DNA of 62,719 nt from Gracilaria domingensis (GCA_022539475.1 VCMS01000320.1:1-62719), one strand, 5' to 3'. Positions 42,405 through 55,147 are shown, numbered from the stretch's first letter. Numbers and translations are program-made. Notes: a model not told the origin generated them from the letters alone.

Positions 42405-43152
42405 TGCTTTGCAAAACCTAGTTATGGGGAAAGACACGCAAAGGCGGTTCAGACCCTCTCGCAAGAGGCGAGAACAGCAGTAAAGCGCTCCTACAGGTAC
42501 GACACGGCAATGCCAGGTGTAAGACCGGGGTCGACCCTTCCCAAGTAATGGAGGGAGCTAAGCGGCAAAAACGAAGCGTCCAGCGGTAGAAAACACACGA
42601 CACAAGTCGGCAGTAGCGTGACGTGCGTAGCACGCTGTACTTACGGGTGTGGCGATGACACGCGAGGGCGGTAGTGACCCACGCGAGTGTGTCGAGCCAC
42701 GAGCGGTATGCACCGGTACACCAAGTAGTGCTACTTGTATAACAGGGACGGAAATAAAGAGAACACACACAAAGTAAACACGCGAAAGCGGTAGTGGTGT
42801 TAATGATGCCACGAGGCGGATGATGCACCCTGCGCAAGGTGTCGACTCTCTAGAGGGAGGATATCGGTCACCAAGGGTGAAACATCAGAGCCGAACACTC
42901 GGTTGGTTCGTTTCCTTCCACAGCAATGGGTGCAGCTCAACCTACTAAGTAGTGTAGCTATGCCACTGTCAAGTGGTGCAACCGAGCTAAAATAAAATAA
43001 ATAATAATATCTAAAATATCCCAAAGTTGGGCGCCAACCGTCCATACACGTGTGTCACTATCCAGCAATGCTGTGCCAACCCGTTCGACGTCGTTGACCT
43101 CCACTGCACTGCAGGCGCAGTGACTTCACCGCAAAAGCGAGCGCATACCGCA
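42405..43152 (-). repeat. A-family LTR, opposite in orientation to the adjoining gag-pol
   Basis: Matches the A LTR from end to end (TG...CA; TGCTTTGCAAAACC at the left, TACCGCA at the right) and in the same direction, i.e. minus. The adjoining gag-pol is on the plus strand, so this cannot be its own 5' LTR. Flanking 5-mers (TAAAC and AATTG) do not match, so it is not a clean solo LTR. Confidence 0.75.
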
Positions 43153-43162
43153 AATTGCGTTG

Positions 43163-44318
43163 TCCCATTCTGGTGCTTGACTTTCTTTCACGCTTTGTAG
43201 CGGAAGCTGACATCCTCGGCATGAGTGAGAGGCAAGCTTATGTTGCCTTACCGTATTTTCTACGTGGACTCGCTGAAGATCAGTATAACTCTGTAAGAGG
43301 TTCATCTCGCGCCTCTGAAGGAGGGGTCACCTGCTGGCCCGAAGCAGTGCAGTATTTGTTGCGCTCGTATGCCACAAATACCTCTATCGAGGAAGCAATC
43401 ACCGCGTTGCGGGAGACGAAACAACGCCCGAAGGAGTCAGAGACCGAGTACTCGGTTCGCCTGAATAAGGCATTCCACCGTTGTGGCAATGTTTACTCCT
43501 CAAACGAGCGCTGTACGCTGTTTATCAACGGATTGAATCCGGCTATTCGTACTCTGGTTGCCCAGCGACGGTAAGACCGGAAGAAGACTACCTATCTGGA
43601 GTTAGTGCAGTACGCGAAGGCGGAGGGAGACGCCTTGCGCGCACGCACCGGATACCGGGTTTCAACCAAAGCGTTGCACCTCGACGGAGGGTCGTCATCA
43701 GCTTCACTGCTACCGCAGGGTTTTTCTGGCCACGATGTGGATAACTTACATCTCGCACAGGTGGACCTGGGTTCTATTCCGACTACGGAGTTGTCTTCTA
43801 CTTCAGAAGCCTCGTCGAAGACGGAAGATGCAATGCTTTACGCAGACCGTCCACGCGTTCGCGGTCCTCAAGTACCATATTCAGGGAGTCGTTACCAGCG
43901 ACCTGGTTGGGTAGACCCGCGAACGGTGAAGTTTCAAGACCCACGGAGTTCCGGAAGACCACCCCTGATCTGTTTCACGTGTTACAACCACGGTCATGCA
44001 GCTCCGAACTGCAACCTCTCGATGAGGGAAATGCCCACGGATGTGGCGAATTTTGAAGCGCTGACCCCCGCCGAACAGGCGTCAGTGCCGGTAACCGCTT
44101 ATCTGCGGGCGAAAACCGACTTTCCTCGGAGAATTTCTGCCGCAGAAATAGCTGCGTTACTGCACTCTGGTTCGACCCAGGTCAATGTTTCACCGGCTCA
44201 AGCCGTGGCGGCAACCGCTGCTGCTGGTAGTTCTGTCGCTGTTCCACAGGAATCTGTGAAGATGCCTGCTGCACAGGACGCCGTTCCCGTTAGAACGGAT
44301 GGAACTCAGTTAAACTGA
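43163..44318 (+). pseudogene. gag of element B, 5'-truncated
   Basis: Capsid C-terminal part, then TAA at 43572-43574, then in the same frame TYLELVQYAKAEGDALRAR and a zinc knuckle, CFTCYNHGHAAPNC. The TAA is at exactly the same codon as in A. The frame ends CAG TTA AAC TGA at the gag-pol junction. Confidence 0.8.
44309..44315 (+). promoter_or_regulatory. Candidate -1 frameshift heptamer at gag-pol junction (B)
   Basis: GTTAAAC immediately before the gag stop TGA. A -1 slip gives CTG AGT ATG GGA, the pol frame. It is identical to A and has a counterpart in C. Confidence 0.55.
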
Positions 44319-44320
44319 GT

Positions 44321-47300
44321 ATGGGAGTCTCCAATGGAGAGGCGCCCGAGTCGAGGTCTACGTCGCCCGAGGCGTCACCGCCTCGCTCCCAGGTCAGAAT
44401 CCTTTCGATGAAACGGACCGTCTTAGACGTGGACTCTACCACCATTGGTGTGTTACGTCGCCCGTGGATACGGTTCAGGAACAACTGGACCCCGGATCGA
44501 GTCATGGTAATGGCCAAGCGAAACTACAAGATATTTGCTGACCTTGGCCTATCTACCCAGTATATGGTGCGTCATCTCTCTGTCTTAGATACAGGTGCTG
44601 GCCCCAACTTCATTGTTGAGTCGTTACTACCGCCGGAAGTCCGTTGTCGAATCCGCCATGGACCCGTCATGGACGTGGCAGATGCTAACAATAACCCGTT
44701 ACAAACGGCTGGAATGGTTTCACTGATTGTCAGGATTGGTAACTGCATCGAGCAGGTAGAATTCATCGTCTGCAAGACGCTCGCTGCCCCTGTCATTCTA
44801 GGGTGTGACTTCTGCGACAGATATGTCGAAGCCATACGACCGCGTGCGCGTGAAGTGGAAATGGAAGATAATTCGGTTGTACCGATTGTTCGTCGCTCAT
44901 TACGCCGATTGTCAGCTAAGCTGGCACCACTACCCGGTCCTCTACAGGATTCCTCACCTCCAAAGGAGTCGCCGAAGCTCCGCGTAGCGCGTCCAATTTC
45001 TATTCCGCCCGAATCCCAGGTTTGGGTTGATGTTACTGCCGCACCGCGTGGTTTGCGGGTTGTTCAACCATTGAACTCGTTATACGAGAAGTATCAGGTC
45101 GCGTTGGCGAACGGATTTGTTCAAATCAACAGCGAACACCCCTTTCGGGTTCTGTTAGCCAACTTTGGCAAGAAACCCCAGTATCTGGTGAAGAACCAAG
45201 TAATTGGAACTGTACTACCGCACCCTACGGCGCTTATCCCTACAAAGGTGACTGCCGCCGAGATGCTCGGGATTGCTGAAGAACGCACTGGTGTGCTTCA
45301 CCCTAAGGGGGGGGAGGGAGAACCGTCGCGCTCGTCTGCGACGGACCCGTATCAGACGGTTGAACAAACGAATGACTCGGAAGTTAGGACCGTTCCTACG
45401 AGTTATGACAAGATTGACCCTATCAAGGAGTTAGAAGAATTGAATCTCGGTCATGTACCGGTTTCACACCCTGAGAAGTTGCGCAACATGTTGCGAGAGT
45501 TTACACCAATGTGGGATGGTTCCCTCGGAGAGGTTTCAACTACGGAACACCGGATTGACCTCCTGCTGGAGACCAAGCCGATTGCTCAGCACCCTTACAG
45601 GGCAGGCCCGAAAGCACGGGAAGAGGAAGAGTTTCAGATAACCAAAATGCTCCGCGCTGGCGTGATAGAACCGGCTCAGTCGCCGTGGGCATCTCCTGTT
45701 GTACTGGCTCCGAAACCCGAAGGGTCCTGGCGCTTCTGTATCGACTATCGTCGCTTGAACGATGTCACCGTCAAAGACGTGTACCCCATACCTCGTATGG
45801 ACGAGTATATCGACTCGCTTGGCGATGCTACTGTGTTCTCCACTTTGGATGCAAACTGGGGTTACTGGCAAGTACCAGTTAGACCGGAAGACCATGAGAA
45901 GACCGCGTTTACCTGTCATTCAGGACTATACCGCTTTAAGTGTATGCCGTTCGGGTTAACGAACGCCCCCGCTACGTTTCAGCGTGCTCAGGACATTTTG
46001 TTAGCTCGCTTCAAATGGCGGAGTTGCTTGGTATACCTCGATGACATCATCGTGTGTTCCAACAGTTTGGACGATCACCTCGAACATGTTCGGGAGATAA
46101 TGACCGCTTTGCGGGATGCTGGAATTACTCTCAAATTGAGGAAGTGTGAGTTTTTCACTGACTCAGTGAAGTATCTGGGCCATGTCATACGTCCAGGACG
46201 GTTACTGATCGAGGAAGCTCGCGTGAAGTCCCTCAAAGAGGCGAAGCATCCCACTACACAGACAGAGCTACGCTCCTTTCTGGGGCTATGCAACGTTTAT
46301 AGACGGTTCATTTCTCGCTTCGCGAAGATCGCGGGACCGCTCAACGAACTCCTGAAGAAGGGACAACCGCCCAAATTGGGACCACTCACCCCCACCCAAG
46401 TGGAGGCTTTCAACTCTCTTAAAAAGGCTGTTACCACGGCACCCGTGTTAGCGTTACCTAAGAACGGGTTGCCGTACACCGTGGATACGGGTTTGAGCGA
46501 TTACCAAATTGGCTGCGCTCTCTTTCAGACTACACCCGAAGGGGAACGCAAACCAATTGGCTATTGGTCTCGTACACTCAACGTGCACGAGCGCAATTAC
46601 TCGGTATCCGAGAAGGAGTGTCTCGCCATGGTATGGGCTTTGCAGACTCTACGACCATATCTTATGGGTGTGCACTTTACAGTCAATACGGATCATTCCG
46701 CCTTGCGTTGGTTAATGTCAGTCACGGAGCCTTCCGGACGCTTAATGCGTTGGCGTCTTCGGGTTGCCGAGTTTGACTACGAGGTCACCTATAAGAAGGG
46801 TTGTTTAAACGCGCAAGCGGATGCTCTTTCACGTCTAGGAACGGAAGGTGAAGCTTTACCCGTCGATGACGAGGATGAAGATATCCCCTGTTTTCTCATG
46901 GAGGAGGGTGATGAAGACTACGACATCGTGTCGGACGACATCTGTGATGATTTGCTCGTCGCAGACGGTGAAGACCCGGAATCCGGTACATTCGTCGCCA
47001 TTACTCCAGAAGAGCTGGTGCGGGAACAGCAATCTGACCCGTTCTGTGCGAGGATACGCGCCCAAATTAATGGTGGTGCTAACATCCCGTTCGGGGTTAA
47101 CACACAAGGTTACCTCGTCAGAATGGTTCGTTCTACCCCACAGATTGTGCTTCCTCACTCCTTACAAACAAGGGTATTGCATCTCTCGCATCACTCGCGG
47201 ATGGCTTCCCATCCGGGTGCTAAGCGGTTATACACGACACTGCGTCGGAATTTCTACTGGCCCGCGTTAGCGTTGGACTGCTACACCACCGTGAAGGCGT

Positions 47301-47483
47301 GTGCACATTGTGCTCGCGAGCGAGTTAAACAGCGTCGCCATGCGAAGAAACTAACACTTTTCCCCGCAAGGGCGCCGTTGGAGTTTATAGCCATCGATAT
47401 ACTCGGTGAGTTCTTGCGTACTTCCTGAGGAAATCGGTTCTTACTCGTTATTACGGATAGATTCAGTAAGCTAGTTCGGACAG
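44321..47483 (+). pseudogene. pol of element B: protease, RT, RNase H, partial integrase
   Basis: An open frame of 1035 residues from the ATG at 44321 to TGA at 47426-47428. Protease LDTGAGPNF, RT RFCIDYRRLN and YLDDIIVCS, RNase H DTGLSDYQIGCALF with NTDHSALRW, then the integrase HHCC zinc finger (HLSHHSRMASHPGAKRL ... CAHCARE) and the start of the catalytic core (FIAIDILG, first Asp). After the TGA the same frame goes on as GNRFLLVITDRFSKLVRT, the next integrase strand, until element C begins. The TGA is therefore a nonsense mutation (CGA or TGG ancestry) and the core is then cut by the C insertion. In RNase H the first motif is DTG-LSD rather than the DTD-SSD of copy A, which removes the first catalytic Asp. 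Confidence 0.85.
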
Positions 47484-48284
47484 TGTAGAGCAAAACCCAA
47501 AAGGGTGATTATCCACAGGATGTCCGAGTCCTGCTCCCTGTATGGGCAGGCTCAGCAGAAGAGCCCTCTGTCCGCACTCAAGCCGAGGGGCTAGCCGGGT
47601 GTAAGACCGGAGACGGTGCCTGGATATACCTACAGAGGTGAGAAACCAAGAAAGGATGGTGATCAATACACAGTACGGAAACCCAGAGAAGGGGGAAAGA
47701 AGGGGAAAGGAACTGTAAATACGGGGAATGCCTCAAAGGAAACCAACCCAGAAGCGGAGCCAAGGCCCGTGCCAACCGGCGGAAACAGGGCCGAGAGCGG
47801 AGCGACAACGGCGACCAATGCCGAAATAAACCCAATACAGGGGCGGAAACCAAACCTAAACCAGGTGACTATGTCCAAAGCGACGCCACTCCAAAGCCAA
47901 GACGCTTGACACTAGCCGGAATCGGATCAACAACAAATGACCATTCAGTGGTGAGACAGAGCTTCCTAAGGGACCCTGAGGGGATAGTTGTACAGGACCC
48001 AAACGTGGTTACCGGCCTAAAAAGGGGTTGTAAACCTACGAAGGAAGTACGAACTAGCACCAAGCCTTTGGTGGTGCACTAGCTAAAATCTACACACTAT
48101 CCACGTGTCCATGACCATGCAATGGTTCCAAGACCGACTTCACCTGACAAGGTTCAACAGAGACATCCCCAACATTACCCAAGTAGTGGGGCCAGTCTCG
48201 ACGAGAACAGCACCTCATCCCAGATGGAGCGCCCATCCTAAGCAGGCTCAGCAGTACCCGTGAGGGGTGGTTTTGCACTACACA
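47484..48284 (-). repeat. 3' LTR of element C
   Basis: Plus-strand ends TGTAGAGCAAAACC ... GGTTTTGCACTACACA, an extended terminal inverted repeat. It is bordered on the right by the polypurine tract. It differs from the other LTR at only a few positions over 801 bp. It contains GGTGTAAGACCGG, also present in the A-family LTRs. Confidence 0.85.
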
Positions 48285-48295
48285 TCCCCCTCCTT
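48285..48295 (-). other. Polypurine tract of element C
   Basis: AAGGAGGGGGA on the minus strand, directly before the LTR start TGTGTAGTG. It is the expected second-strand primer. Confidence 0.7.
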
Positions 48296-51200
48296 AGCCG
48301 AGGGTGCATGCGCCCGAAAGCGAGAACAAATCACTTTCACCTCGTATTGACGAGCATTCAACACTTACTTAACCGACTATCCGGTGGTAATGCACCATCA
48401 CATCCGCATTGCCGCGAACGACGTTCACTTCCTCAACCGCACGGCGGTATCAACCATACATACCTCACACAGAGTGTTCTCCTTTCCAGGATCATTGGCC
48501 AACCTCGTACGACCACCTTTGTAGGTTTCATATCTACTTCCCATCCAATCAGATACTTGGCAGGGCTGACAACAGCGTTCCGGGGTTTAACCTGTGAAGG
48601 TTTAACTCCCTCACTGTTCACCTTTCGAGGTCCAGATCGTGTAGCGAGAGACCGAAAACGGTAGTGTTACAACACCGGTGTTCACGGTTCCAATGGCTTT
48701 CCCACACATAGGGCGTCACGCAAGAGTTATTACCCAATGGGTTCAGCTGTGTCTCCTTAGGATTCCGACTTCGGAGACATCCGACAAAACTTGTCTCAAC
48801 GACGAAATTCGTCCTGACGGAGCTGTTCAAATTCACCAGAAACTGGTTCTAACTCTTCACGAGTAAGCGTAGCTGATAGCCGCCAACACACGGAGCTCAA
48901 CAAGCCATATTACATCCCTAAAGGGCGACATAGCCGTGTGCGGTACAATCTGAAACTCAGCAGTAAAGTTCTCTTCAGGAGATAAAATATTACGACAGAG
49001 AACCAATTCTCCATGTTCCCAATGCAGGGCGAGAAAAACGAGTGACCACGGCGTGGTGTGCATCATGTGCGCTCCTCGAGAATGCGCTCCAGTGAGATGC
49101 AACGACCCCAGTATCCTTAAGATACTGTCACCGATATGCGGTCGACACGACACGGTGCCATACCACCAAACACAACCCGAAAAAGGGTGGCATGCATACA
49201 CCACCTCGGTATTTCATACCGCAACGAGGGCAACCACGGCCTTCACTGCGTGATGTCACATCTTCTTCTACCCATAGGGGTTCTCAAAACCTCTTCCTGC
49301 CAAAGGAGTCATCCATGAATCCATGAGGATTCTTCCTTTCAAAACCCAACAACAGGGTGACTTCACCGATATCGATCGCTTCATCTCCCAGAAAGGGCTT
49401 TCAGAGACCGACTACGCGGTTGCTGCAATGCGTGAGAGTCGCATGTGCAACCACAAACAACTTCCAACAATATTGGCTCAACTCCCGTTAGGGCCCCTTC
49501 ACATCAGTGAGCACACCTCCCTGAGTGAGGTCCATTCTCAATTGAGAGTCTCTCACTCGAGATTTATCCATGTCCTCGGAGCCAACAGTATTCCTGAAAT
49601 AGGACAATGTATCATCACCCATTTCCACCCTTTTCCAACATTGGCCATGCACCGAGGCATCGGGTTTATTGATATTCTTCACCGTTGAATGGTTCCATGA
49701 ACGCTTGTTCACTTCATCGAAAGCGGTTTGAATCCATTCGCCGAGATCGGAATAACAGTGTAGAACAAACTTGCAAAGGTCACGCGCTACTGTACTGAAC
49801 CTCCAACCTCACCTCAGGTGTATACGACTTTCGTTTGGCACCATGCGCTGGTTGCTATTCCTTACAAGGCACGGAAACGTTTTCATAATACACCCGTAGG
49901 GCAAGAAACCGATGCGAGGTAGCTTTCTTGACTGGAACTTAGCGGAAAAACCATGCGCCATACCGTACTGACGGTGAACATGCAGTCAGTGCACTCCCTG
50001 TACCATTGGGACAGTTTGCGACACGTCGCGGTACATCATTCAACCCACACTGGGTACCAGAAACGTGAAAATATCCACCTTAGATTCATTCCGGCTGATG
50101 CGGCCATCCAGCAATGCAACACCATGCCATTGGTTCTGCACTCTGACACGTGGAGTTGTGCCATGCATCCCGATTGGGCGATTTGAGTGCCAAGTGGCCA
50201 TGTGCACTATCGTCCGATTCCGGAGTCTCCACGCGCCGTGGCAAGCCAAAAAATCAAATAAATTAATTTGGCGCGTCCACCTAGGCTGGCACCACAGGGG
50301 TGTACATTGCTGTACGGCCTGCGCCGCGTACCGACAACGGTTGGCACTCAAAAAATTGAGAAAATAAACCGGCCAGCGGTTCCTGCGTGCACGCGCAGCC
50401 ATGCGACACTGTCGAGCGTCAACTCCCGATCATGGTGCACATTTCCCTACATCAGGGCAGTACTTCAGCACACCTTCTAAGGTAAAGCTTCATCAATCTT
50501 CACCCACAACTGAGTCTCGGACCAGGAATGGTTCACCAACACACCGAAAACGGTTCTCCTGTTACACAACCTTCATTTAGGCGTTCTTCAGCGAATTTCC
50601 ACAATGTGGCACTACAGAGGCGCCAGCATTCACCGAACGTTTGGCACGGGTCTGCGTGATGCCGAGCATATCGGAGTGACTCTGCAGCACACCAGAAATA
50701 AATACAGACCACCATGGTCTTTTCGCTTGCGGCGATTGCATCAACCGAGCGCGCTTCTTATATAATCAAACCTTTCAAAAGGTGATTCAAACTGACTTTC
50801 CACTGCGTGGCACAAACAATCCGACATTGTACACCCGAAGAAGAGGCATTTGCGACACATCCCGATAAAAGGTCAGCAGCGAATGCAACCACCCAGAGGG
50901 GTTCAAGATCAAGCTGAAGCAATCCCGAGCGAGGGCAAACATCAAACCGAACTTCCACCCCGTGCGGGTACTCAGCAAACCCATAATTCAGGTTGTTCGA
51001 AACCGAATTCGGTGCAGTCCACGAACACGATAAGCGAGGGAAACCATCCGCAATGCGGCACGAATTTCCCGACAGGGAACACGTAGAACTCAGTAACAGC
51101 GTCCCTGCAAAGGATTTAGACATCCGAAACGGAACTTCCTTTAACCAATGCGCTGTCCAAAGCTTAATCCAGTGGGTCATTACCAGAACATAAAGCACCG

Positions 51201-51948
51201 TGTTCCGTCAGCAGAAAACCATCTCGTGAGTACGAGGGCTTCCAGAAACTGGATATAACGGCGACGCCGAACTAACCGAAGCGGTTTCGCAAGCTACCTC
51301 CCCCTCCTTAGGCGGAGCCACCACAAGTGGTAATACCAAAGCATATCGGTGGGTTAGCTTGACGGAAGTGACCAGATAAACTCCGTTCGCGGATTGGAAA
51401 CCTTCAAGGTATAGCAAACAATACCAAAACCATTTCAGAATTGGTGACAAACCTCACGTAGGTAAATCCAGATAACCGATCATTCTCGGCGAGATTCAAG
51501 AATAGACATTCACATCATGTGACATGTGTAGTAACAAACGAATCCAGAAAAACTGGGAACCACTCACGTAGAGTACGAAAACCACTCCCAGATAGGATTC
51601 AACAACGAACTCAACAGAGGTAGCATAAAGCAATATTCCATGGTTTGGAGACTTCTCAAATGAGACGGAACAGTCTCCCACGATGGGAAAAAACCGCACT
51701 TACGGGGAAACCTACCCCGGTAGTCGGGTGAAAAAACCACCATGGTAACCACGACAAAAGATATTCATAGAACTCAAGTAGAGTGTAACACGAAAAAGCA
51801 CAAGCATGTGAGCAGAATCACTTCTCCCTCAACTGGGCACAGTACTTCCGTGAAGAAATAACCGTTCCGCGGTGAGTAAAGAGTGACTCACTCAGAAATC
51901 ACGAAACAAGCAAACAACCAAAACAATCCTTACATTAGGAAACAGTCC
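48296..51948 (-). other. Non-coding internal region of element C
   Basis: Where pol should continue there are only short broken frames, none recognisable as RNase H or integrase. A minus frame near 48857-49204 (with LALHWEHGELVLCRNIL) is longer in the right-hand copy, so part of the breakage here may be sequence error. CTAAGGAGGGGGAG recurs near 51299-51312, resembling the polypurine tract. Confidence 0.5.
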
Positions 51949-52800
51949 TCAACCCATATGGGTGTTCAAAGAAATAGTGTCCTTCCAGGAATCAGGTGAA
52001 GCAGAACCCTGCGCAGGGTGAAAATCCTCATTAACGCCGGGAACTGAATTGAGCGTAACGCTTTCGCCTCCCATGCGGGCTTTACTACTCACCTCGGCTG
52101 GCAAGGGTTTAAACTTGACCATCCCTGGTGACGCATCTCTTCCTTCATGAGGCTCAACAGTAGTGGCAATCACATTTCCATTGGACACAACCGCTTCTAC
52201 GGTACCATCACATCCTTCTGGATTACACACCGAATCAATCGGGTTCAGATACGATAGAACCGAAACTATCTCCCGAAATTCCGGTGCCAAAGAATCCTCC
52301 ACCAAAACCTGGTTATCAACGACAACATCAACGACCCCAGCTTCAGGGTACACACCGTTTTTCATCGGCTTCATGCCATAGATTCCAACGGCATTCAGAC
52401 CAACATGGCGGTAGTCTAGACAGAACTGGAGAGACCTATCCTTCTTAGGAACCACCAAAACTGGTGCCACCGAACGTTCGGTAGGAGTCGAATCAAAAAG
52501 AGACCGTACGAACGGGACGAAAGTGAAGCGCTTCCTTCCTTTCAGAGCATCAACCACAGTAGACCACAGAGTGGTGAGCACCTCAAGTAGGGAACCAGAT
52601 TTCACAACATCAGAACTTTCAAACCCACGGCGGGTATCCAACTTCAAATCCTGTTTAGGGACCGACTTCTCCATACGTGGAACAACTGAGTCATGCCGCG
52701 ACGGTTTCAAATCCCAAAGGGCGTTCAACTTCTCAGCTTCGAGCTTATCAGACAAGCCGACAACATCTGAAACACCCAAATCAGTGGCAAACATACTCAA
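51949..52800 (-). pseudogene. RT fragment of element C
   Basis: TERSVAPVLVVPKKDRSLQF then CLDYRHVGLNAVGIYGMKP corresponds to the SPWASPVV...FCIDYRRLN block of A and B. The palm with YxDD is absent, and the rest of the frame has no RT similarity. It is out of frame with the protease upstream. Confidence 0.65.
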
Positions 52801-53731
52801 AGGGTGCGCAGTAGTTTGACCAACACTTGCTGGTGCTGTAGCGTCTGCGCGGAACGCGAGAAGTTAGCAACAAGAACCTGAAAAGGTTTCCCACCTTCAC
52901 AAAGGGTAATGCCTCGAGCAACAGCGAGATCATACTTCTCCAAAAGAGACGGTAAGTGGTGCACAATTGCAAGTCCATTTCTCTCAGTTGAGACAGTAAC
53001 CCAAGTTTGGGACATCGGAGGTATCCGGACAAACTTGGAAACGCGTACCTTCGAGGACTCAAGACCTTGAGATTCATACTGCTGAGCTGGTGGCAGCGGA
53101 GCCGCGTTACGTGCGGAGCGCTTCTTTGCCCGTTCCCACGGTTTTCCAGCAAATGGAACAGACGAGCCATCTACCAGCTCCACCCTCGAAAGTCTGGGTT
53201 TTATAGACTCCACATGGAGGTCGCAAAAATCACAACCGAGCACAATCGGGGCTGCAAGCGTCTTGCACACAACAAAGTTAACCGAAACAGCGGTCATTCC
53301 TAAACGAACCATAATTGGTATCATGCCCATCGTAACAATTGGGCGATCATGTGCATCAGCGATTTCCATCAGGGGACCGTAACGGATAAGTGCATGACAC
53401 TCCTGCGGAAGGAACGATTCCAGTATATAGTTGGGACCGGCTCCGGTATCCAATAGAGCAACATGATGAACCATGAGATGGTCAGAGAAGCCGAAGTCGG
53501 CGTGAACCTTGTAACTTCTCTTCGAGAGCATCATAACACGTTCCGGACGCTTCGGATTGACCTTCCGTTTCCACGGCCGAACGAGTTGACCCATCTCAGG
53601 GTGCGAATCCGCAAGGGATAAAGATATCTTCCTCGAAAGGATCTTCATCGGGGAGCGAGGCGGCAAAGCCTCAGGTGGCGATGACCCCTGTTCACAGGTC
53701 ACCTCTCCCGAATGGGAGGCTCCCGAAATCA
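52797..53731 (-). CDS. Protease region of element C
   Basis: An open frame entered by a -1 slip from gag. It begins near MTCEQGSSPPEALPPRSPMK (53702, a GTG codon) and carries LLDTGAGPNYILESFLP, an aspartic protease active site, followed by CKTLAAPIVLGCDFCDLHVE as in A and B. It ends at a TGA where the RT fragment starts in another frame. Confidence 0.75.
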
Positions 53732-55147
53732 GTTTTTCGGAACAGTCGTCACCGAATGACTCGATTTAGACCCATCCTGGGGAACTGAAAAGTCCCCGGT
53801 CTTGGGAAGGAATTCCTCCACCACGTCTTGGTTCTGAACCGTAACGGTGTTTCCACTATTTCCAAAATCGTTTCGGTTCATCACTGCGACTTCATAAGAT
53901 GCCCTCGACACACGAGCAATGCCCTCAGGTGGGAGTAATTCATATTTCCCAATAATGGTCGACCAATCCCGAAGTGGGAACGTGCACTGCGGTGCCGGAT
54001 GCCCAAACTGGTAACATCGATAACAAAGCACCGTGGCCGGCTCGCCAACATGACGAGCGTGCAAAGCAAGTTGCGGCGACGAGTACCTGACCTCAGGTTT
54101 TCTGTACTCAACTGAGTTCGCTCCAGGAGCAACCTGTCGAAACCCAGCATGGGTACCTTCACCGTGTAAAGCGGGATCATTCTGCATCGTCAAAGCTGAC
54201 CTCTGCGGAAGTTCCGGCTTCGGAGAATACCCAAAATCTTGGTGAGAATGCAACTCATCTATCTCGCGCTGCAAGTGTTCAAACCAATTCAAATCCAAGG
54301 AGGATGACGACACATCTGACGTAGACGTCTCCCTGTCAGACGTGCTCATACGAGAGTGAACCGTCTTGCGGTGTCCAGAACTAAAACCAGATGACTTGGT
54401 ACGCTTTCCTTTCAATCTCTTTCGAGAACTTCTACCGTGTGAACGGGAACGCTTTCGACTCTTCCGGAGGGGAAGTTCAGTATCCGATGAGTCGGAAGAT
54501 AAACTCGAATCCGATGTGGATGAGTCATTGTCAGTTGATAAACTCTCCGAAGAGGGCCATCTCTTTCGAGAGGAACGCCGTGAACCGGACTTACGGCTTC
54601 CTTTCCGAGAACGGAAACCATCAACAACCGTAGCATCGGGGGGATCCTTCTTGGCCTTCAAAGGCTTCTCCAATGCATCCAAACGTTCACCAATTTGGTT
54701 CAACTTAACAGTAAACTCCTCATGTGAGGCTTCAGAAAAACCAATCATCTCGATAATCGAGGAAACGTCGAGTCGCAACTCGCGAATATCTGCCGACACG
54801 TCTCTGAGTTTGATATCAGAAATATCTCGTCTGAGATTCGACAGCATTTCCAACTGGACTCGCTGACCAAGGACCAAGTCTTTGGTAGCAGACTCCATCC
54901 TGGAGAACAACAAAGCGTCCGTATCACGGCAGTCAGATGTTCGGTGAACCACAGGCGTGGTATCAACAGACCACCTGGCTTCGGGAACCGACAAAACAGA
55001 CACTACTTTCCAAGAGTCGGATGAAACTTCGCCAACACCAATCCCTTGGGGAACAGTGTGCAAATCCAAACGTGGAGAATCGTCAGCATCTCCCGAATGG
55101 GTCGAACCGTCATCGGTGTTGTCTGATGACAGCATGAACATCATCAT
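53729..55147 (-). CDS. gag of element C, capsid largely missing
   Basis: About 472 residues from ATG codons at 55147-55141. An acidic head and a coiled-coil segment come first, then a long Ser/Arg/Lys-rich stretch (RKGSRKSGSRRSSRKR, then RKSRKRSRSHGRSSRKR). Then comes directly a zinc knuckle, CYRCYQFGHPAPQC. The capsid block that lies between these parts in A (about 150 residues) is absent. The frame ends CCG AAA AAC TGA. Confidence 0.75.
   Translation of the reverse strand: MMMFMLSSDNTDDGSTHSGDADDSPRLDLHTVPQGIGVGEVSSDSWKVVSVLSVPEARWSVDTTPVVHRTSDCRDTDALLFSRMESATKDLVLGQRVQLEMLSNLRRDISDIKLRDVSADIRELRLDVSSIIEMIGFSEASHEEFTVKLNQIGERLDALEKPLKAKKDPPDATVVDGFRSRKGSRKSGSRRSSRKRWPSSESLSTDNDSSTSDSSLSSDSSDTELPLRKSRKRSRSHGRSSRKRLKGKRTKSSGFSSGHRKTVHSRMSTSDRETSTSDVSSSSLDLNWFEHLQREIDELHSHQDFGYSPKPELPQRSALTMQNDPALHGEGTHAGFRQVAPGANSVEYRKPEVRYSSPQLALHARHVGEPATVLCYRCYQFGHPAPQCTFPLRDWSTIIGKYELLPPEGIARVSRASYEVAVMNRNDFGNSGNTVTVQNQDVVEEFLPKTGDFSVPQDGSKSSHSVTTVPKN
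53732..53738 (-). promoter_or_regulatory. Candidate -1 frameshift heptamer at gag-protease junction (C)
   Basis: GAAAAAC just before the gag TGA. A -1 slip gives CTG ATT TCG GGA and then the open protease frame. The position equals that in A and B, although the heptamer differs. Confidence 0.5.

Larger units (their letters stand above)
43163..47483 (+). mobile_element. Ty3/gypsy-type element B (A family), truncated at both ends
   Basis: Begins abruptly inside the gag capsid (at ILVLDF) and runs through zinc knuckle, protease, RT, RNase H and the start of integrase. It ends where the LTR of element C begins at 47484. Its coding sequence is very close to A's but lacks A's two nonsense codons. 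Confidence 0.85.

Noticed and set aside
42405..43152. Solo LTR with target duplication
   Set aside because: The five-base flanks differ (TAAAC and AATTG), and the right side is a family-related gag fragment.
48260..48664. Plus-strand frame of 134 residues repeated at 56122
   Set aside because: It lies at the LTR/polypurine end of element C, its duplicate is frame-shifted, and no family is recognised.
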